Positions 17,666 to 27,134 are shown, counted from the stretch's first letter. The stretch: DNA of 64,000 bases from Bacillus sp. cl95 (GCF_900115925.1 NZ_FOYF01000005.1:290966-354965), one strand, 5' to 3'. A program made the numbers and translations. Notes: generated by a model from the sequence alone, not told the origin.

Positions 17666-18895
17666 TTATAAATTTTCTCCGCCTAGCTTGAGAGTCGTTT
17701 CTTGAAGTTTGCCTTCACGATAAAACTTAATTTTCATCTGGTCGCCGATTTTCTTTTTGTTATATAAATGCTTTCTTAATTGGATGACATCTTCAATTTT
17801 AACCCCATCCAACTCAATGATTACATCAAGCTCCTGTAGTCCTGCTTGTGCAGCTGGTGAATTTGGAACGACACTACGTAAGGCCACCCCGTCCTTCACA
17901 CCTTTTGGTAATTTCAATGCTTCTTCCTGATAATATCCTGGAATCTCAGCAACTGATTTCAAATCAACACCCATATACGGTCTTCTCACTTCACCATATT
18001 TTTCTAGGTCCTCAATAATCGGTTCTGCATAGTTAATCGGAATTGAAAGTCCAATACCTTCTACAGCGTTTTGGGCAATTTTCATTGAATTGATTCCAAT
18101 TACTTGTCCAGCAATGTTAATGAGTGCACCTCCACTATTACCTGGGTTGATTGCCGCATCTGTTTGCAATACTTCTGCTTGCCAGTCAACGACTCCATCC
18201 TGATTGATATCGACCGGAATCGTTCTCTCAAGTCCTGAAATAATCCCTTTGGTTACTGAACCAGAAAAAGTTGGTCCAAGTGGATTACCAATTGCAATAG
18301 CAGGTTCTCCTGCTTTCAGTTTGTCAGAGTCACCGAATTCAGCTACCTTTTTTACACTTTTTGCATCAATTTCAAGAACAGCTAAGTCTGTCCATACATC
18401 ACTTCCACGCAATTTTGCCGGCACTTTTGTTCCGTCTGAAAGACTTACTTCCAGCGCAGTAGCTCCTTCAACTACATGGTGATTTGTTACGACATATGCT
18501 TTGCCGCCTGCCTTTTTATAAATGACTCCTGATCCTGTTCCAGCTGCCCCTTGTTCCTCGTTCTCGGACCAAAATCCTGCAGATTGGATATTCGTAATGC
18601 CTACAACCGCTTCACCCGCTTTGTCAACAGCATCAGTAATCTCTGATTCCACCGAAACAGACATTTTTTGTGCAGGGGTTTTAGTGGTTTTATCCTGATT
18701 ATCTTCTTCCGCTGGCGTAACCATATCAGGCTGAACATCGTATGGTAAGATATCCATTCTCGAAAGAGTTGGAACCGAAATAATGACTAGTATGGCTCCA
18801 AGGATGGCCCCTACAAGACTAGCGAGAAAAAAACCGCTTTTTCTGCGTTTTGGTTCTTTGTAGCGGCCTTCATAATCTTGATCATAATATCCCAT
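17666..18895 (-). CDS. htrC: HtrA/DegP-like membrane-anchored serine protease
   Basis: The 409-residue protein has a cytoplasmic N-terminus, one membrane span (about 21-43), a linker, a trypsin-like protease domain and one C-terminal PDZ domain (about 310-405). The triad is His140 (TNHHVVEG), Asp170 (TDLAVLEI) and Ser254 (GNSGGALIN). It degrades or refolds misfolded proteins outside the membrane. The position beside the wal operon is that of B. subtilis yyxA/htrC. I start at ATG 18895, since AGAAAGGA ends 9 bases before it; the TTG three codons earlier abuts that site. No CssR site was identified. Confidence 0.93.
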   Translation of the reverse strand: MGYYDQDYEGRYKEPKRRKSGFFLASLVGAILGAILVIISVPTLSRMDILPYDVQPDMVTPAEEDNQDKTTKTPAQKMSVSVESEITDAVDKAGEAVVGITNIQSAGFWSENEEQGAAGTGSGVIYKKAGGKAYVVTNHHVVEGATALEVSLSDGTKVPAKLRGSDVWTDLAVLEIDAKSVKKVAEFGDSDKLKAGEPAIAIGNPLGPTFSGSVTKGIISGLERTIPVDINQDGVVDWQAEVLQTDAAINPGNSGGALINIAGQVIGINSMKIAQNAVEGIGLSIPINYAEPIIEDLEKYGEVRRPYMGVDLKSVAEIPGYYQEEALKLPKGVKDGVALRSVVPNSPAAQAGLQELDVIIELDGVKIEDVIQLRKHLYNKKKIGDQMKIKFYREGKLQETTLKLGGENL

Positions 18896-19056
18896 TGACA
18901 CCAATCCTTTCTATCGACGATTGCTATGATTTATTGTTTCTATCTGAACCTAATTATACTCACTATTACCCAAATTTCTAATAAAATGGCAGTTTTTATG
19001 TAAATCTTCCGAATTTGTTCATAATTTATCCATACATGGAAAATGGGAGTTATGAA

Positions 19057-19100
19057 AAAAGGAAGGAAGACAGCTATTGTCAGCTGTCTTCCTTCCTTTT
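19057..19100. terminator. Strong terminator at the end of the wal operon
   Basis: AAAAGGAAGGAAGACAGCT (19057-19075) and AGCTGTCTTCCTTCCTTTT (19082-19100) form a perfect 19-bp stem. It probably ends the minus-strand wal operon; a repeat element now separates it from yycJ. Confidence 0.85.
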
Positions 19101-19106
19101 CACTTA

Positions 19107-19289
19107 GGCTTTGTTAAACATTTAGTGTTATTTTGACGAGTATGTGTGGGGAATCCACTCCCTTTCCTCGGACGAACTGGCAATCCTCCTCGCTCGTTAC
19201 CTCACTGTGGGGTCTTTCCAGCCCGTTTTTCCGAAGGAGTCTCGCGCATTCCCTTCCTTACAAACAACAACAGCATCGTTTAACAGAAC
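19107..19289. mobile_element. Family A element inserted at the yycJ stop codon
   Basis: The left end is GGCTTTGTTAAAC and the right end CGTTTAACAGAAC. The flanks TTCACTTA (19099-19106) and TCAACTTA (19290-19297) agree at 6 of 8 bases. The second flank includes the yycJ stop codon (19295-19297). The interior is diverged but keeps the GGGGTCT and AAGGAGTCTCGC pieces. Confidence 0.65.
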
Positions 19290-19294
19290 TCAAC

Positions 19295-20089
19295 TTAAAT
19301 GGTCGTTAAACTAGTAGGCACTTTCGGATCAGTATCTAGCAAGTTGAATTGCTCACCTACAATTAATCCTCTGCTTTCCAGGGTTTGTGTAACGGACATT
19401 CTTGCCAGATCTTTAATGTTGTTATCAAGACTTAAATGGGCTAAGTATACTCGCTTCGTATTGTCGCCTACTACCTCACTCATGGCAATGGCCGCATCTT
19501 CATTTGAAACGTGTCCAACATCGCTTAGAATACGTCTTTTAATATTCCAAGGGTATCGGCCCATTCTAAGCATTTGAACGTCGTGGTTACTTTCAAACAC
19601 ATAAGCATCCGCATTAGAAATAATTCCTTTCATGCGATCACTTACATAGCCTGTATCTGTAATTAAGACCAACTTCTTGCCGTCTCGATGAAACACATAA
19701 AACATCGGCTCTGCTGCATCATGTGATACTCCGAATGATTCTATATCAGTACTGCCAAAGCTTTTGACAGTTTCAGTAGAAAAAATAAATTTTTGTTCAG
19801 TAGGAATGGTTCCAATAAGTGGTTCCATGGCATGCCACGTTTTTTCATTCGCATAGATTGGAAGCTTATATTTACGAGCGACAATGCCTACTCCCTTAAT
19901 ATGATCGCTATGCTCATGCGTAACAAAAATACCCGATAGCTTACTCATATCACGATTGATATTTTGAAACAAAGCTTCCATTTGCTTACCGCTTAAGCCG
20001 GCATCTACAAGAAAGGAATGCTCTCCGTCTTCAACGTATATGGCATTTCCCGTACTCCCGCTAGCAAGCACGCTAAGCTGCAAAGACAT
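19295..20089 (-). CDS. yycJ: Metallo-beta-lactamase-fold hydrolase of the wal operon
   Basis: The 264-residue protein (WalJ) has the metal-binding [10 protein letters not shown] motif near 58-67, SHDAAEP near 138 and a distal His in YLAHLS. Members are probable nucleases that link cell-wall synthesis to DNA replication or repair; the precise substrate is not known. It is the last gene of walR-walK-yycH-yycI-yycJ, starting 6 bases after yycI. A repeat element begins directly after its stop codon. Confidence 0.93.
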   Translation of the reverse strand: MSLQLSVLASGSTGNAIYVEDGEHSFLVDAGLSGKQMEALFQNINRDMSKLSGIFVTHEHSDHIKGVGIVARKYKLPIYANEKTWHAMEPLIGTIPTEQKFIFSTETVKSFGSTDIESFGVSHDAAEPMFYVFHRDGKKLVLITDTGYVSDRMKGIISNADAYVFESNHDVQMLRMGRYPWNIKRRILSDVGHVSNEDAAIAMSEVVGDNTKRVYLAHLSLDNNIKDLARMSVTQTLESRGLIVGEQFNLLDTDPKVPTSLTTI

Positions 20090-20095
20090 AACATT

Positions 20096-20890
20096 TCACT
20101 CCGTTTGTTTAGTTTCATTGCTGTTAAACTCGATGATCTGACCATCAAACGCATTTACAAACAATCTGTCCTTATCATTAACGACAAATAGCCACGTTGG
20201 TGTCAGCACTTGAGAGGCTGCCAACTGCACAGCTGTAGAATAACCTAGCTCAATTTTAGTCACCTTGCTCTTTGGCTTCAGCAATCCTTTTTGGTGAAGT
20301 GTTTCAATCGCTTTTAGTGGTGATAATACTTCGTCTTTCCCAGTGAGCTCTTCAATACCTTCAAGATATGTCTGCTCGTAAGAAACAACCTTCTTTTCAC
20401 TATCAAGCTTAAACACCAAACGTCCACTTATGTTTTTATAAAAAGGTTTATCCTTGTAATGCTGATAAAAAGTGACACTATCTTTTTTCTCGGAAATTTC
20501 CCATAAACGATAATCTTCGCCCTTGAGAATATACTCCTTTAAGATTTTTGCCCATTCAGCCTGCTCGTTTTTCGAGGTTAGTGGTATAGGCTTATCAAAA
20601 ATTGACGTTAGTAGATTTCCTTCCACAACCGAAACAGTTTGTCCCTTTAATTTAGCCACTTCATCTTTACCAAAGGCTTTAGGTTTCGCACTCACGTACT
20701 GATCCTTAATAGGTTGTTTAGGAAAGGCCACATATTCAATTTCATCGGCCTTTAACTTCTCCTCAAATGAAGCCTCATATATTATCTCATATTTATTTGC
20801 ATCCCGTATGATCAAATATTGGTACATCAAATAGACGTCGAGGACAAGAAATGTAAGTATAAAGATGGTTTTGATTTTACTCCAATCCAC
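20096..20890 (-). CDS. yycI: WalK regulator YycI
   Basis: The 264-residue protein starts MDWSKIKTIFILTFLVLDVYL, one N-terminal membrane anchor, followed by an extracytoplasmic domain. In B. subtilis YycI and YycH form a complex on the outer membrane face that modulates WalK. It overlaps yycH by 14 bases, consistent with translational coupling. Confidence 0.93.
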   Translation of the reverse strand: MDWSKIKTIFILTFLVLDVYLMYQYLIIRDANKYEIIYEASFEEKLKADEIEYVAFPKQPIKDQYVSAKPKAFGKDEVAKLKGQTVSVVEGNLLTSIFDKPIPLTSKNEQAEWAKILKEYILKGEDYRLWEISEKKDSVTFYQHYKDKPFYKNISGRLVFKLDSEKKVVSYEQTYLEGIEELTGKDEVLSPLKAIETLHQKGLLKPKSKVTKIELGYSTAVQLAASQVLTPTWLFVVNDKDRLFVNAFDGQIIEFNSNETKQTE

Positions 20891-22196
20891 GCTTCAGACC
20901 TCCCAAATCTTCCTGCGAAATCTGTCCCCACGCCTTATCATAACGATAAAACCAGGTCGGCTCTAGCACGATTAATCTTTGTTCTTCCGTCACTCTGTCC
21001 ATTCGATAGCCCAAGATTAATTCTTCCAATAGATGAGGCTTAAAACCCTCGCGTTTCTGTAAATATTCGAGAACTTCCTTTCCAGACGGCAAAGTCACAC
21101 TGCTCATTTCCGTTCGAAGTGGAAACCCTAATTCAAAATTAGGTCGAATATATTTATTGATTTCATTTCGTCCCCAAACTTCTGTAATTTCAGACATTCC
21201 CCGCTCATTAAATACTGGATAGCCTTCAATACTAAAAAGTCGGAACGTCACTTTTTGATTGATTTCATCCATGCTGACAAAACGGTATCCATCTGTCCAG
21301 CCTCCGTGTTCATTGATAAAATCGATACTTTGCTTCAGTAAATCGTAGGGACGTGCAATGTAATCACTAGATTCTCCTGGATTCACATAAAGCAGCATAT
21401 TGTCTCGATAATCAATATTCATCAAACTAGACACGTCTGCATATTCCTCACCATCTTGCACAATGCTCTTTTTCACAGAGCTTGGATCGTTAAAAAGTGC
21501 TTCCTTGAACTCTTCTGAATTAAGGTTATGCGGCAAATACTTATATTTCACCATAACCGTAGCTTCTTCCGGAAGGTAAATGACACGTTTCTCCGTATCA
21601 AATGCTTGAAAGCGTGGAAGCTGATCCACGTTTTTATAAAAATCCCTATGAAAATCATTCAAGAATGAAGGAGTGACTCTAGCCTTATATACTTCTCTAT
21701 TTTTATAAGAAACAAAATAGACTGTGCCACTATCTTTCGGAAGATTCTCTACATCCATTACGATGCGATCAAATTCAAAATTTGGAAGCTTTTTCTCCTC
21801 AAAATCCAAGACACCTTTATACAATTCTATTGGGACACCTTCAGGATAAACAATTTCAACTTTTCCTTTTCCATGAACCAATTCTTTGAAATTTTGAACA
21901 TGTTCGGTATCGTTTTCAACATCATAAAAGACCCAACTGCCCATTTCCCTCATTACTTTATCAATATCATTGCTATTAGAAGTTCCATAATGCTGATCCT
22001 TCACATGATAAAGAATGCGGTCTGGCCTGATTATTTTCTTGATATCCTTCTTTTCGCCAATCTCAACTTCTTCAATGTAATTAGCATTGTTTAATTTTTC
22101 ATGATTAGGTTGATAGGTCCAAAGATTCCAAGTTAAGATGGCACTGATTAAAACTAAGGCAATTAAAACACCAGATTTAATATTTTCGTATCTCAT
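20877..22196 (-). CDS. yycH: WalK regulator YycH
   Basis: The 439-residue protein has an N-terminal signal anchor (about residues 8-27) and a large extracytoplasmic region. It acts with YycI on WalK. The start is ATG 22196, which overlaps the walK stop as ATGA; the upstream GAGGATGAG in the walK end can serve as ribosome site. Confidence 0.93.
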   Translation of the reverse strand: MRYENIKSGVLIALVLISAILTWNLWTYQPNHEKLNNANYIEEVEIGEKKDIKKIIRPDRILYHVKDQHYGTSNSNDIDKVMREMGSWVFYDVENDTEHVQNFKELVHGKGKVEIVYPEGVPIELYKGVLDFEEKKLPNFEFDRIVMDVENLPKDSGTVYFVSYKNREVYKARVTPSFLNDFHRDFYKNVDQLPRFQAFDTEKRVIYLPEEATVMVKYKYLPHNLNSEEFKEALFNDPSSVKKSIVQDGEEYADVSSLMNIDYRDNMLLYVNPGESSDYIARPYDLLKQSIDFINEHGGWTDGYRFVSMDEINQKVTFRLFSIEGYPVFNERGMSEITEVWGRNEINKYIRPNFELGFPLRTEMSSVTLPSGKEVLEYLQKREGFKPHLLEELILGYRMDRVTEEQRLIVLEPTWFYRYDKAWGQISQEDLGGLKRGLE

Positions 22197-24025
22197 GACC
22201 ACTCATCCTCTTCAGCACGGTCGTAAGGGAGCGTAAAAGAAATCTCAGTACCTTTTCCTTCTACACTATTGGCCCAGATATTTCCGCCATGAGCATTGAC
22301 CATTTCTTTGGCTATTGCTAGGCCAAGGCCTGTACCACCCAACTTCCGTGTACGTGCCTTATCTACCCGGTAGAAACGATCAAATATCTTATCTAAATTG
22401 TCTTTCGGAATCCCAACACCTTCATCCGAAATGCTAACGATAATTTGACCATCACGTTCTTTTACAGAAAACGTAATCAGTCCGCCTTCCGGAGAATATT
22501 TAAGGGCATTGGAGATAATATTGTAGAGTACTTGAGTCAACTTATCTTCATCAATTTCCACAAAAAACGTCTCTTTTGGTAGCTTGCGACTGAAAATAAC
22601 ATTCTGTTCTTTTGTTAATTCAAAACGATCAATGATGCGGTCGAAGAATTCAACGAATTCGACCCACTCCTTTGAAAGTCTATAATCTTTGCTATCCATT
22701 TTAGAAAGCTGTAATAAATCGTTCACGAGCCTGATCATACGTTCTGTCTCATTCTGAGTGACTTCGAGAAAGTTCGGTGCAATCTCTTCGTCTCTCCATG
22801 CACCCTCTGCAAGAGCCTCCAAATAACTCCTCATGGTGGTTAATGGCGTCCTTAATTCATGAGAAACGTTGGCTACGAATTCCCGTCTCTCCATATCAAT
22901 CTTCTCTTGCTCCGTTATATCATGCAATACGGTAATTAGACCGTTAACGAAGCCTGTCTCTTTTTGAATAACGGACAGATTTGCTCTTAAGATATAGGGA
23001 TTGTTTTTTGTACTATAATCCAGGATCAGTGAATCATTTATTTCAAGCAAATCATCAAATGTATAGGTATCGCTTAAATCGAGCAAAGAAACAATTGGCT
23101 GAGAGAGGACTGTTTCACGTGAAACATCCAACATCTTAGCAGCCGGCTCGTTGATTAAAATAACCCTGCCTTTTCTATCCGTCGCAATCACACCGTCATT
23201 CATATATGAAAGAACCGAAGAAAGCTTTCGACGTTCGCCTTCTGTAGTAGCTTGGGCTTCTTGCAGCTTTTTGGTCAAATTATTGAATGTAATGGCAAGC
23301 GTGCCAATTTCGTCGTAACCATAAACTTTTACTTTTCTTGAAAAGTTGCCTTTTGACATGGCTAACGCCTGTTTACGCATATCAGAAATCGGTCTGGTAA
23401 TGGTTTGGGCTAATAGGACACCCAAAATTGCTGTAATCAAAAGCGCTATACCTGTCCCCGTTGCAAAGATCCGGTTAATTGTATTCATCTGTGCAAAAAC
23501 ATTCTCGATTTTTGCGACTAAATATATAGATCCCACTACCTTGCGTTCAGACTTGATTGGATACGATAATACCCAGATTCTTTGTCCTGTTTGAGGATCT
23601 ATCAAAACATCATCTTGTTCTTCTTCCATAACAAGTGACCTTTTGACCATCAATTCCGTTGTCCTTTGCCCGACGACTCCTTGATTATTGGGGTCAGATG
23701 TTCCTAATATTTTCAGCGTACTGTCATCAATAACTCTGACTTCATCGATGTCCGCTGAGGCCGTATCCACATCTCTCAGTATTTTCTTGATTTCATCTTC
23801 CAGCAAAGGGTCTTCAGGTGTTCTTTGTTTCTCCATTTCTTCCACTACGTTATAAGCGAGCATGTTGACGCGCTCTTTTAAGGAAGTCTGGAAATTGGTC
23901 CTTAATGTTTCTTCAAGTTGACGGACAAAGTAGACACCGATGATTTGCATAGCAACTAGAATCAACAAAATATAAATGATCACAAATTTTAAATGGATCG
24001 AACTAAAAAAACCTACTTTTTTCAT
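22193..24025 (-). CDS. walK: Essential cell-wall sensor histidine kinase WalK
   Basis: The 610-residue kinase senses cell-wall metabolism and phosphorylates WalR. It has a first membrane span (about 10-32), an extracytoplasmic PAS-like domain, a second span near 185-205, HAMP, a cytoplasmic PAS (about 265-370), HisKA with FVANVSHELRTPLTT, and an ATPase with DEGVGIP and GGTGLGLA. I start at ATG 24025 (MKKVGFFSSIHLKF), 8 bases after walR; AGGAG within the walR end is the ribosome site. A longer reading into walR is not credible. The gene contains a parS site at 23111-23126, read as VSRET in the PAS domain. Confidence 0.97.
   Translation of the reverse strand: MKKVGFFSSIHLKFVIIYILLILVAMQIIGVYFVRQLEETLRTNFQTSLKERVNMLAYNVVEEMEKQRTPEDPLLEDEIKKILRDVDTASADIDEVRVIDDSTLKILGTSDPNNQGVVGQRTTELMVKRSLVMEEEQDDVLIDPQTGQRIWVLSYPIKSERKVVGSIYLVAKIENVFAQMNTINRIFATGTGIALLITAILGVLLAQTITRPISDMRKQALAMSKGNFSRKVKVYGYDEIGTLAITFNNLTKKLQEAQATTEGERRKLSSVLSYMNDGVIATDRKGRVILINEPAAKMLDVSRETVLSQPIVSLLDLSDTYTFDDLLEINDSLILDYSTKNNPYILRANLSVIQKETGFVNGLITVLHDITEQEKIDMERREFVANVSHELRTPLTTMRSYLEALAEGAWRDEEIAPNFLEVTQNETERMIRLVNDLLQLSKMDSKDYRLSKEWVEFVEFFDRIIDRFELTKEQNVIFSRKLPKETFFVEIDEDKLTQVLYNIISNALKYSPEGGLITFSVKERDGQIIVSISDEGVGIPKDNLDKIFDRFYRVDKARTRKLGGTGLGLAIAKEMVNAHGGNIWANSVEGKGTEISFTLPYDRAEEDEWS
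23111..23126. promoter_or_regulatory. parS site inside walK
   Basis: TGTTTCACGTGAAACA is a perfect palindrome and an exact Spo0J/ParB binding site. It is about 30 kb left of dnaA. Confidence 0.95.
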
Positions 24026-24033
24026 GAAGCTGA

Positions 24034-24741
24034 TTACTCCTGTTCTGGATTGCGCAGGTAATACCCTACTCCTCTTCTTGTAACAATCCATGTTGGATGG
24101 CTCGGACTATCCTCAATCTTTTCACGCAATCTTCTTACGGTTACATCGACAGTTCTGACATCTCCGTAGTAGTCATATCCCCAAACCGTTTGAAGAAGGT
24201 GCTCACGTGTCATTACTTGTCCGATATGCTTGGCTAAGTAATGTAGCAACTCAAACTCACGGTGTGTCAATTCAATCGTTTCTCCACGTTTAGAAACAAC
24301 ATATGCGTCTGGATGGATCGTTAAAGAACCAACTTCAATTTCATTTGTTTCATCTTCTGTCCCTACTGGAACAGCAACTTGTTGTCTTCGTAAATTAGCC
24401 TTCACACGGGCAATTAGTTCTCGGGTACTAAAAGGCTTTGTTACATAGTCATCCGCGCCTAATTCAAGACCTAATACTTTATCGATTTCCGAATCTTTAG
24501 CTGTGAGCATAATGATGGGCATGTCGTACTTCTTACGTACTTCTCGGCAAACTTCCATACCGTCCCTCATTGGAAGCATTATATCAAGTAAAATAAGATC
24601 AGGTTGAATTTCTTCCACCATCGTAATTGCTGCGTTTCCATCATATGCACAGTAAACGTCAAAGCCCTCTTTTTTTAAATTGAACTGCAGAATGTCTGCA
24701 ATTGGTTTTTCATCATCCACTACCAAAATCTTTTTTTCCAT
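24034..24741 (-). CDS. walR: Essential response regulator WalR (OmpR family)
   Basis: The 235-residue regulator has a receiver domain with [11 protein letters not shown] holding the phospho-Asp near 53, and an OmpR/PhoB winged helix ending [20 protein letters not shown]. It controls peptidoglycan hydrolase genes. GAAGGAG precedes the ATG. It heads the wal operon and is preceded by a tiny open frame (24761-24802). Confidence 0.97.
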   Translation of the reverse strand: MEKKILVVDDEKPIADILQFNLKKEGFDVYCAYDGNAAITMVEEIQPDLILLDIMLPMRDGMEVCREVRKKYDMPIIMLTAKDSEIDKVLGLELGADDYVTKPFSTRELIARVKANLRRQQVAVPVGTEDETNEIEVGSLTIHPDAYVVSKRGETIELTHREFELLHYLAKHIGQVMTREHLLQTVWGYDYYGDVRTVDVTVRRLREKIEDSPSHPTWIVTRRGVGYYLRNPEQE

Positions 24742-24760
24742 AACATTTCTCCTTCACCAA

Positions 24761-24802
24761 TTAGTTTTTTATTTTTACTTTTACAAAGTTGTATTTATCC
24801 AT
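24761..24802 (-). CDS. Possible 13-residue leader peptide upstream of walR
   Basis: ATG at 24802 opens MDKYNFVKVKIKN and a TAA stop, 19 bases before the walR start. AAAAGGAG lies 5 bases before the ATG, as good as that of walR. No attenuator hairpin is seen between it and walR. It could be chance; no homologue is known to me. Confidence 0.35.
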   Translation of the reverse strand: MDKYNFVKVKIKN

Positions 24803-24903
24803 AGGTTCTCCTTTTTACTTTACCACTTTCCACTTCCTAATTCACCTTTTAGAAAGAATACCAACGCTTTCGAGAAACTATACTTCATGATTTGTAAAAA
24901 ATA

Positions 24904-24933
24904 AAATTCCTCTAGCGATCACTAGAGGAATTT
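24904..24933 (-). terminator. Terminator of the M23 peptidase gene
   Basis: AAATTCCTCTAG pairs perfectly with CTAGAGGAATTT; on the minus strand TATTTTTT follows. It starts 12 bases after the stop. Confidence 0.9.
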
Positions 24934-24945
24934 CTCATATCTTTT

Positions 24946-26415
24946 TTATTTCAAATAACCCATTGGATTTACTAGACTGCCGTTTTTATAAACTTCAAAG
25001 TGTAAATGGATGCCTGTTGAATCACCTGTAGTTCCCATTACACCGATTTTCGTACCTTTAGGAACCGTTTGTCCTGCACTTACATCGATAGATGCTAAAT
25101 GCGCGTAAACTGTGCGTAAGCCGTTTTGGTGGTCGATGACGATCTTATTTCCATAACCGCCGTCCCAGCCTGCAGATACAACTACCCCATTATCAACAGT
25201 CTTAATCGTTCTGTCACTTGGTCTTGCGATATCAATACCCTTGTGTTTTTTACCCCAACGGTATCCCATTTGACTTGAAATGTAGCCGCCAACTGTTGGC
25301 CATGAGAATTTGCCATCTCCTCGAGACGGAACTACTTTTGTACCCTTGATAACAATATTGTTTACAGGTTGCTCAAGAATTTCTTCTTTAGCAGCTGTCT
25401 TTTTCACTACTGTACCGTTTTGTTCAGAAATTACGTACGTAACTGCACGCATTCCGTCCTTACCTTCTTGTTTCACCTTTTTATCGCCTTTAAACATTGT
25501 AGCATCTTCAACTACTTCATTTTCAAAAGCGATTTTTTCTTTTTGGAAAATTTCCTTGTCGACAATGACATGGACATAAGGCTTTAATTCTGTAACATTC
25601 ACTTCTTTACCAATATCGATCACTGAATCTTCTTTCAATCCAGGATTGAGAGTAAGAAGTTGTTCCATTCTTAAATCATGTGCGGATGCGATTGTACCAA
25701 GTACATCGCCTTCTTTTACTTTATACTTTTTCTCTTCTAAAGTTCCTTTTAGTAAAAAAGCAACCGCGTCTTTTACAGAAAGAATTTTAGTTGGTTCTAC
25801 TTTTCCATCTAAAACTGAAACGTTTTTAGAGAAACGAACGTCTAATAGACGAGTTTCATTTTCTTTTAATTGTGGTAATACTTTAGTAGGTGACGCTTTT
25901 CTTGCTTCTAATTCTGCAAGTTGCTCTGCTGTAACATATTTTAATTTGATATTTTTCAAGACTTCTTCTGCCATTGCTTTGTCTTGTACGTAAACTACAG
26001 AATCACCATCAACAGAAATAGCCGCAGCATCCGCTTGAAGATGAAGATCTCTTTCAAGCTTATTTACAACATCTTGATTGTTAGCTGTTGATCTAAAGAC
26101 CTGTTCTGGAACGTATTTTAACTGTGAACCTACAGATAAGTTCAAGTCCTTATAAGAACCTTCGACAGCCTCTATCTTTTTGTCGACTACATGTTCTACT
26201 ACTGCTTTATTAGAAACTGTACCGATATATGTATCATTCAAATAAACATAATATACAGTCGTTAATTTTGAGTTATCCGCTGACGCTCCTGAAACAGCAC
26301 CGAACGATAAGGTTACTGCTGCTGCCGCTGTGAAGACGGCTTTTTTAAGCGGTGAAATCAATGTATTTTTTGATTTATTTTTTAGCATGTCTAGCTTTTC
26401 TCTTAAATACGCCAT
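24946..26415 (-). CDS. Secreted LysM-G5-M23 peptidoglycan endopeptidase
   Basis: The 489-residue precursor has a signal peptide (hydrophobic about 28-44, SGASA then D). A LysM-like domain (about 235-280, KYKVKEGDVLGTIAS) binds glycan, a G5 domain follows (about 282-365), and the C-terminal M23 (LytM) domain has HKGIDIA and the HxH motif GIHLHFEVY, which bind zinc. It cleaves peptide cross-bridges in the wall. It sits next to walRK and has a WalR-like box upstream, in keeping with regulation of autolysins by WalR. Start at ATG 26415, six bases after GGGGAGG; the TTG two codons earlier is too close. Confidence 0.92.
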   Translation of the reverse strand: MAYLREKLDMLKNKSKNTLISPLKKAVFTAAAAVTLSFGAVSGASADNSKLTTVYYVYLNDTYIGTVSNKAVVEHVVDKKIEAVEGSYKDLNLSVGSQLKYVPEQVFRSTANNQDVVNKLERDLHLQADAAAISVDGDSVVYVQDKAMAEEVLKNIKLKYVTAEQLAELEARKASPTKVLPQLKENETRLLDVRFSKNVSVLDGKVEPTKILSVKDAVAFLLKGTLEEKKYKVKEGDVLGTIASAHDLRMEQLLTLNPGLKEDSVIDIGKEVNVTELKPYVHVIVDKEIFQKEKIAFENEVVEDATMFKGDKKVKQEGKDGMRAVTYVISEQNGTVVKKTAAKEEILEQPVNNIVIKGTKVVPSRGDGKFSWPTVGGYISSQMGYRWGKKHKGIDIARPSDRTIKTVDNGVVVSAGWDGGYGNKIVIDHQNGLRTVYAHLASIDVSAGQTVPKGTKIGVMGTTGDSTGIHLHFEVYKNGSLVNPMGYLK

Positions 26416-26758
26416 TGTCAATCCTCCCCAGACGACAGAAACATTCTCTTCTATAGGTCTATCTATCTATTAACTCTTGCAAAAATTCTTAATCTAGCAA
26501 TATATACTTTATCACAATTTAGGTCAAAATAATTAAGATGCTCTATAATGTAACAAAATTGTATAATAACTGACATTCTCTTGCGATAATGTGGGAATAT
26601 AATTCCAATTATAAGGGTAAAATTTCTTATTTTTCAGATAATTACCTATAGGGAAATACGCTCAAAACCTTGATATGAAGCCATTCGACACGATTCACCA
26701 ATTAGGACGCTGGCCGTGTCATATTAACAAATATTAAATGTGAAAATATGTATATAAT

Positions 26759-26775
26759 ATTACAATTGTGTTACA
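26759..26775 (-). promoter_or_regulatory. WalR-type direct repeat
   Basis: On the minus strand TGTAAC-ACAAT-TGTAAT fits the WalR consensus TGTWAH-N5-TGTWAH at every position. It lies 344 bases upstream of the M23 gene. The rest of 26416-26790 shows no gene. Confidence 0.5.
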
Positions 26776-26791
26776 AACTATATAAATTCAA

Positions 26792-26832
26792 AAAGAAAGC
26801 CCCAACTTGTCTAGCAAGTTGAGGCTTTCTTT
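26792..26832 (-). terminator. Terminator of the tRNA cluster
   Basis: AAAGAAAGCCCCAACTTG (26792-26809) pairs with CAAGTTGAGGCTTTCTTT (26815-26832) with one G-T pair. On the minus strand a T tract follows. It lies 5 bases after tRNA-Phe. Confidence 0.9.
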
Positions 26833-26836
26833 GGGA

Positions 26837-26909
26837 TGGCTCAGGACGGAATCGAACCGCCGACACAAGGATTTTCAGTCCTTTGCTCTACCGACTGAGC
26901 TACTGAGCC
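26837..26909 (-). tRNA. tRNA-Phe (GAA)
   Basis: The 73-nt cloverleaf has acceptor GGCTCAG/CTGAGCC, anticodon loop CTGAAAA with GAA, and GGTTCGATTCC in the T arm. CCA is not encoded (ATCCC follows). Confidence 0.97.
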
Positions 26910-26916
26910 AAATAAA

Positions 26917-26992
26917 TGGCGGTCCCGACCGGGATCGAACCGGCGATCTCCTGCGTGACAGGCAGGCATGTTAACCGCTACACCACGGGACC
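26917..26992 (-). tRNA. tRNA-Asp (GTC)
   Basis: The 76-nt gene has acceptor GGTCCCG/CGGGACC, anticodon GTC in CTGTCAC and an encoded CCA (26917-26919). Confidence 0.97.
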
Positions 26993-27116
26993 ATGTTAAG
27001 TTATAAAATTTTGTTCATTCTCAAAGTTACTAATTAACTGTCTCTTCCTCTGCTAGTTTTTCTAAGGAGCAAATTCGTCGAGACAACTCGTAGTGACTTC
27101 TGGTAGTATCGCTCGT

Positions 27117-27134
27117 CGCTACACCACGGGACCA
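27117..27134 (-). repeat. Truncated duplicate of the tRNA-Asp 5' end
   Basis: CGCTACACCACGGGACCA repeats exactly the tRNA-Asp 5' segment and one flanking base (26976-26993). No matching 3' half follows, so it is a remnant. Confidence 0.75.
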
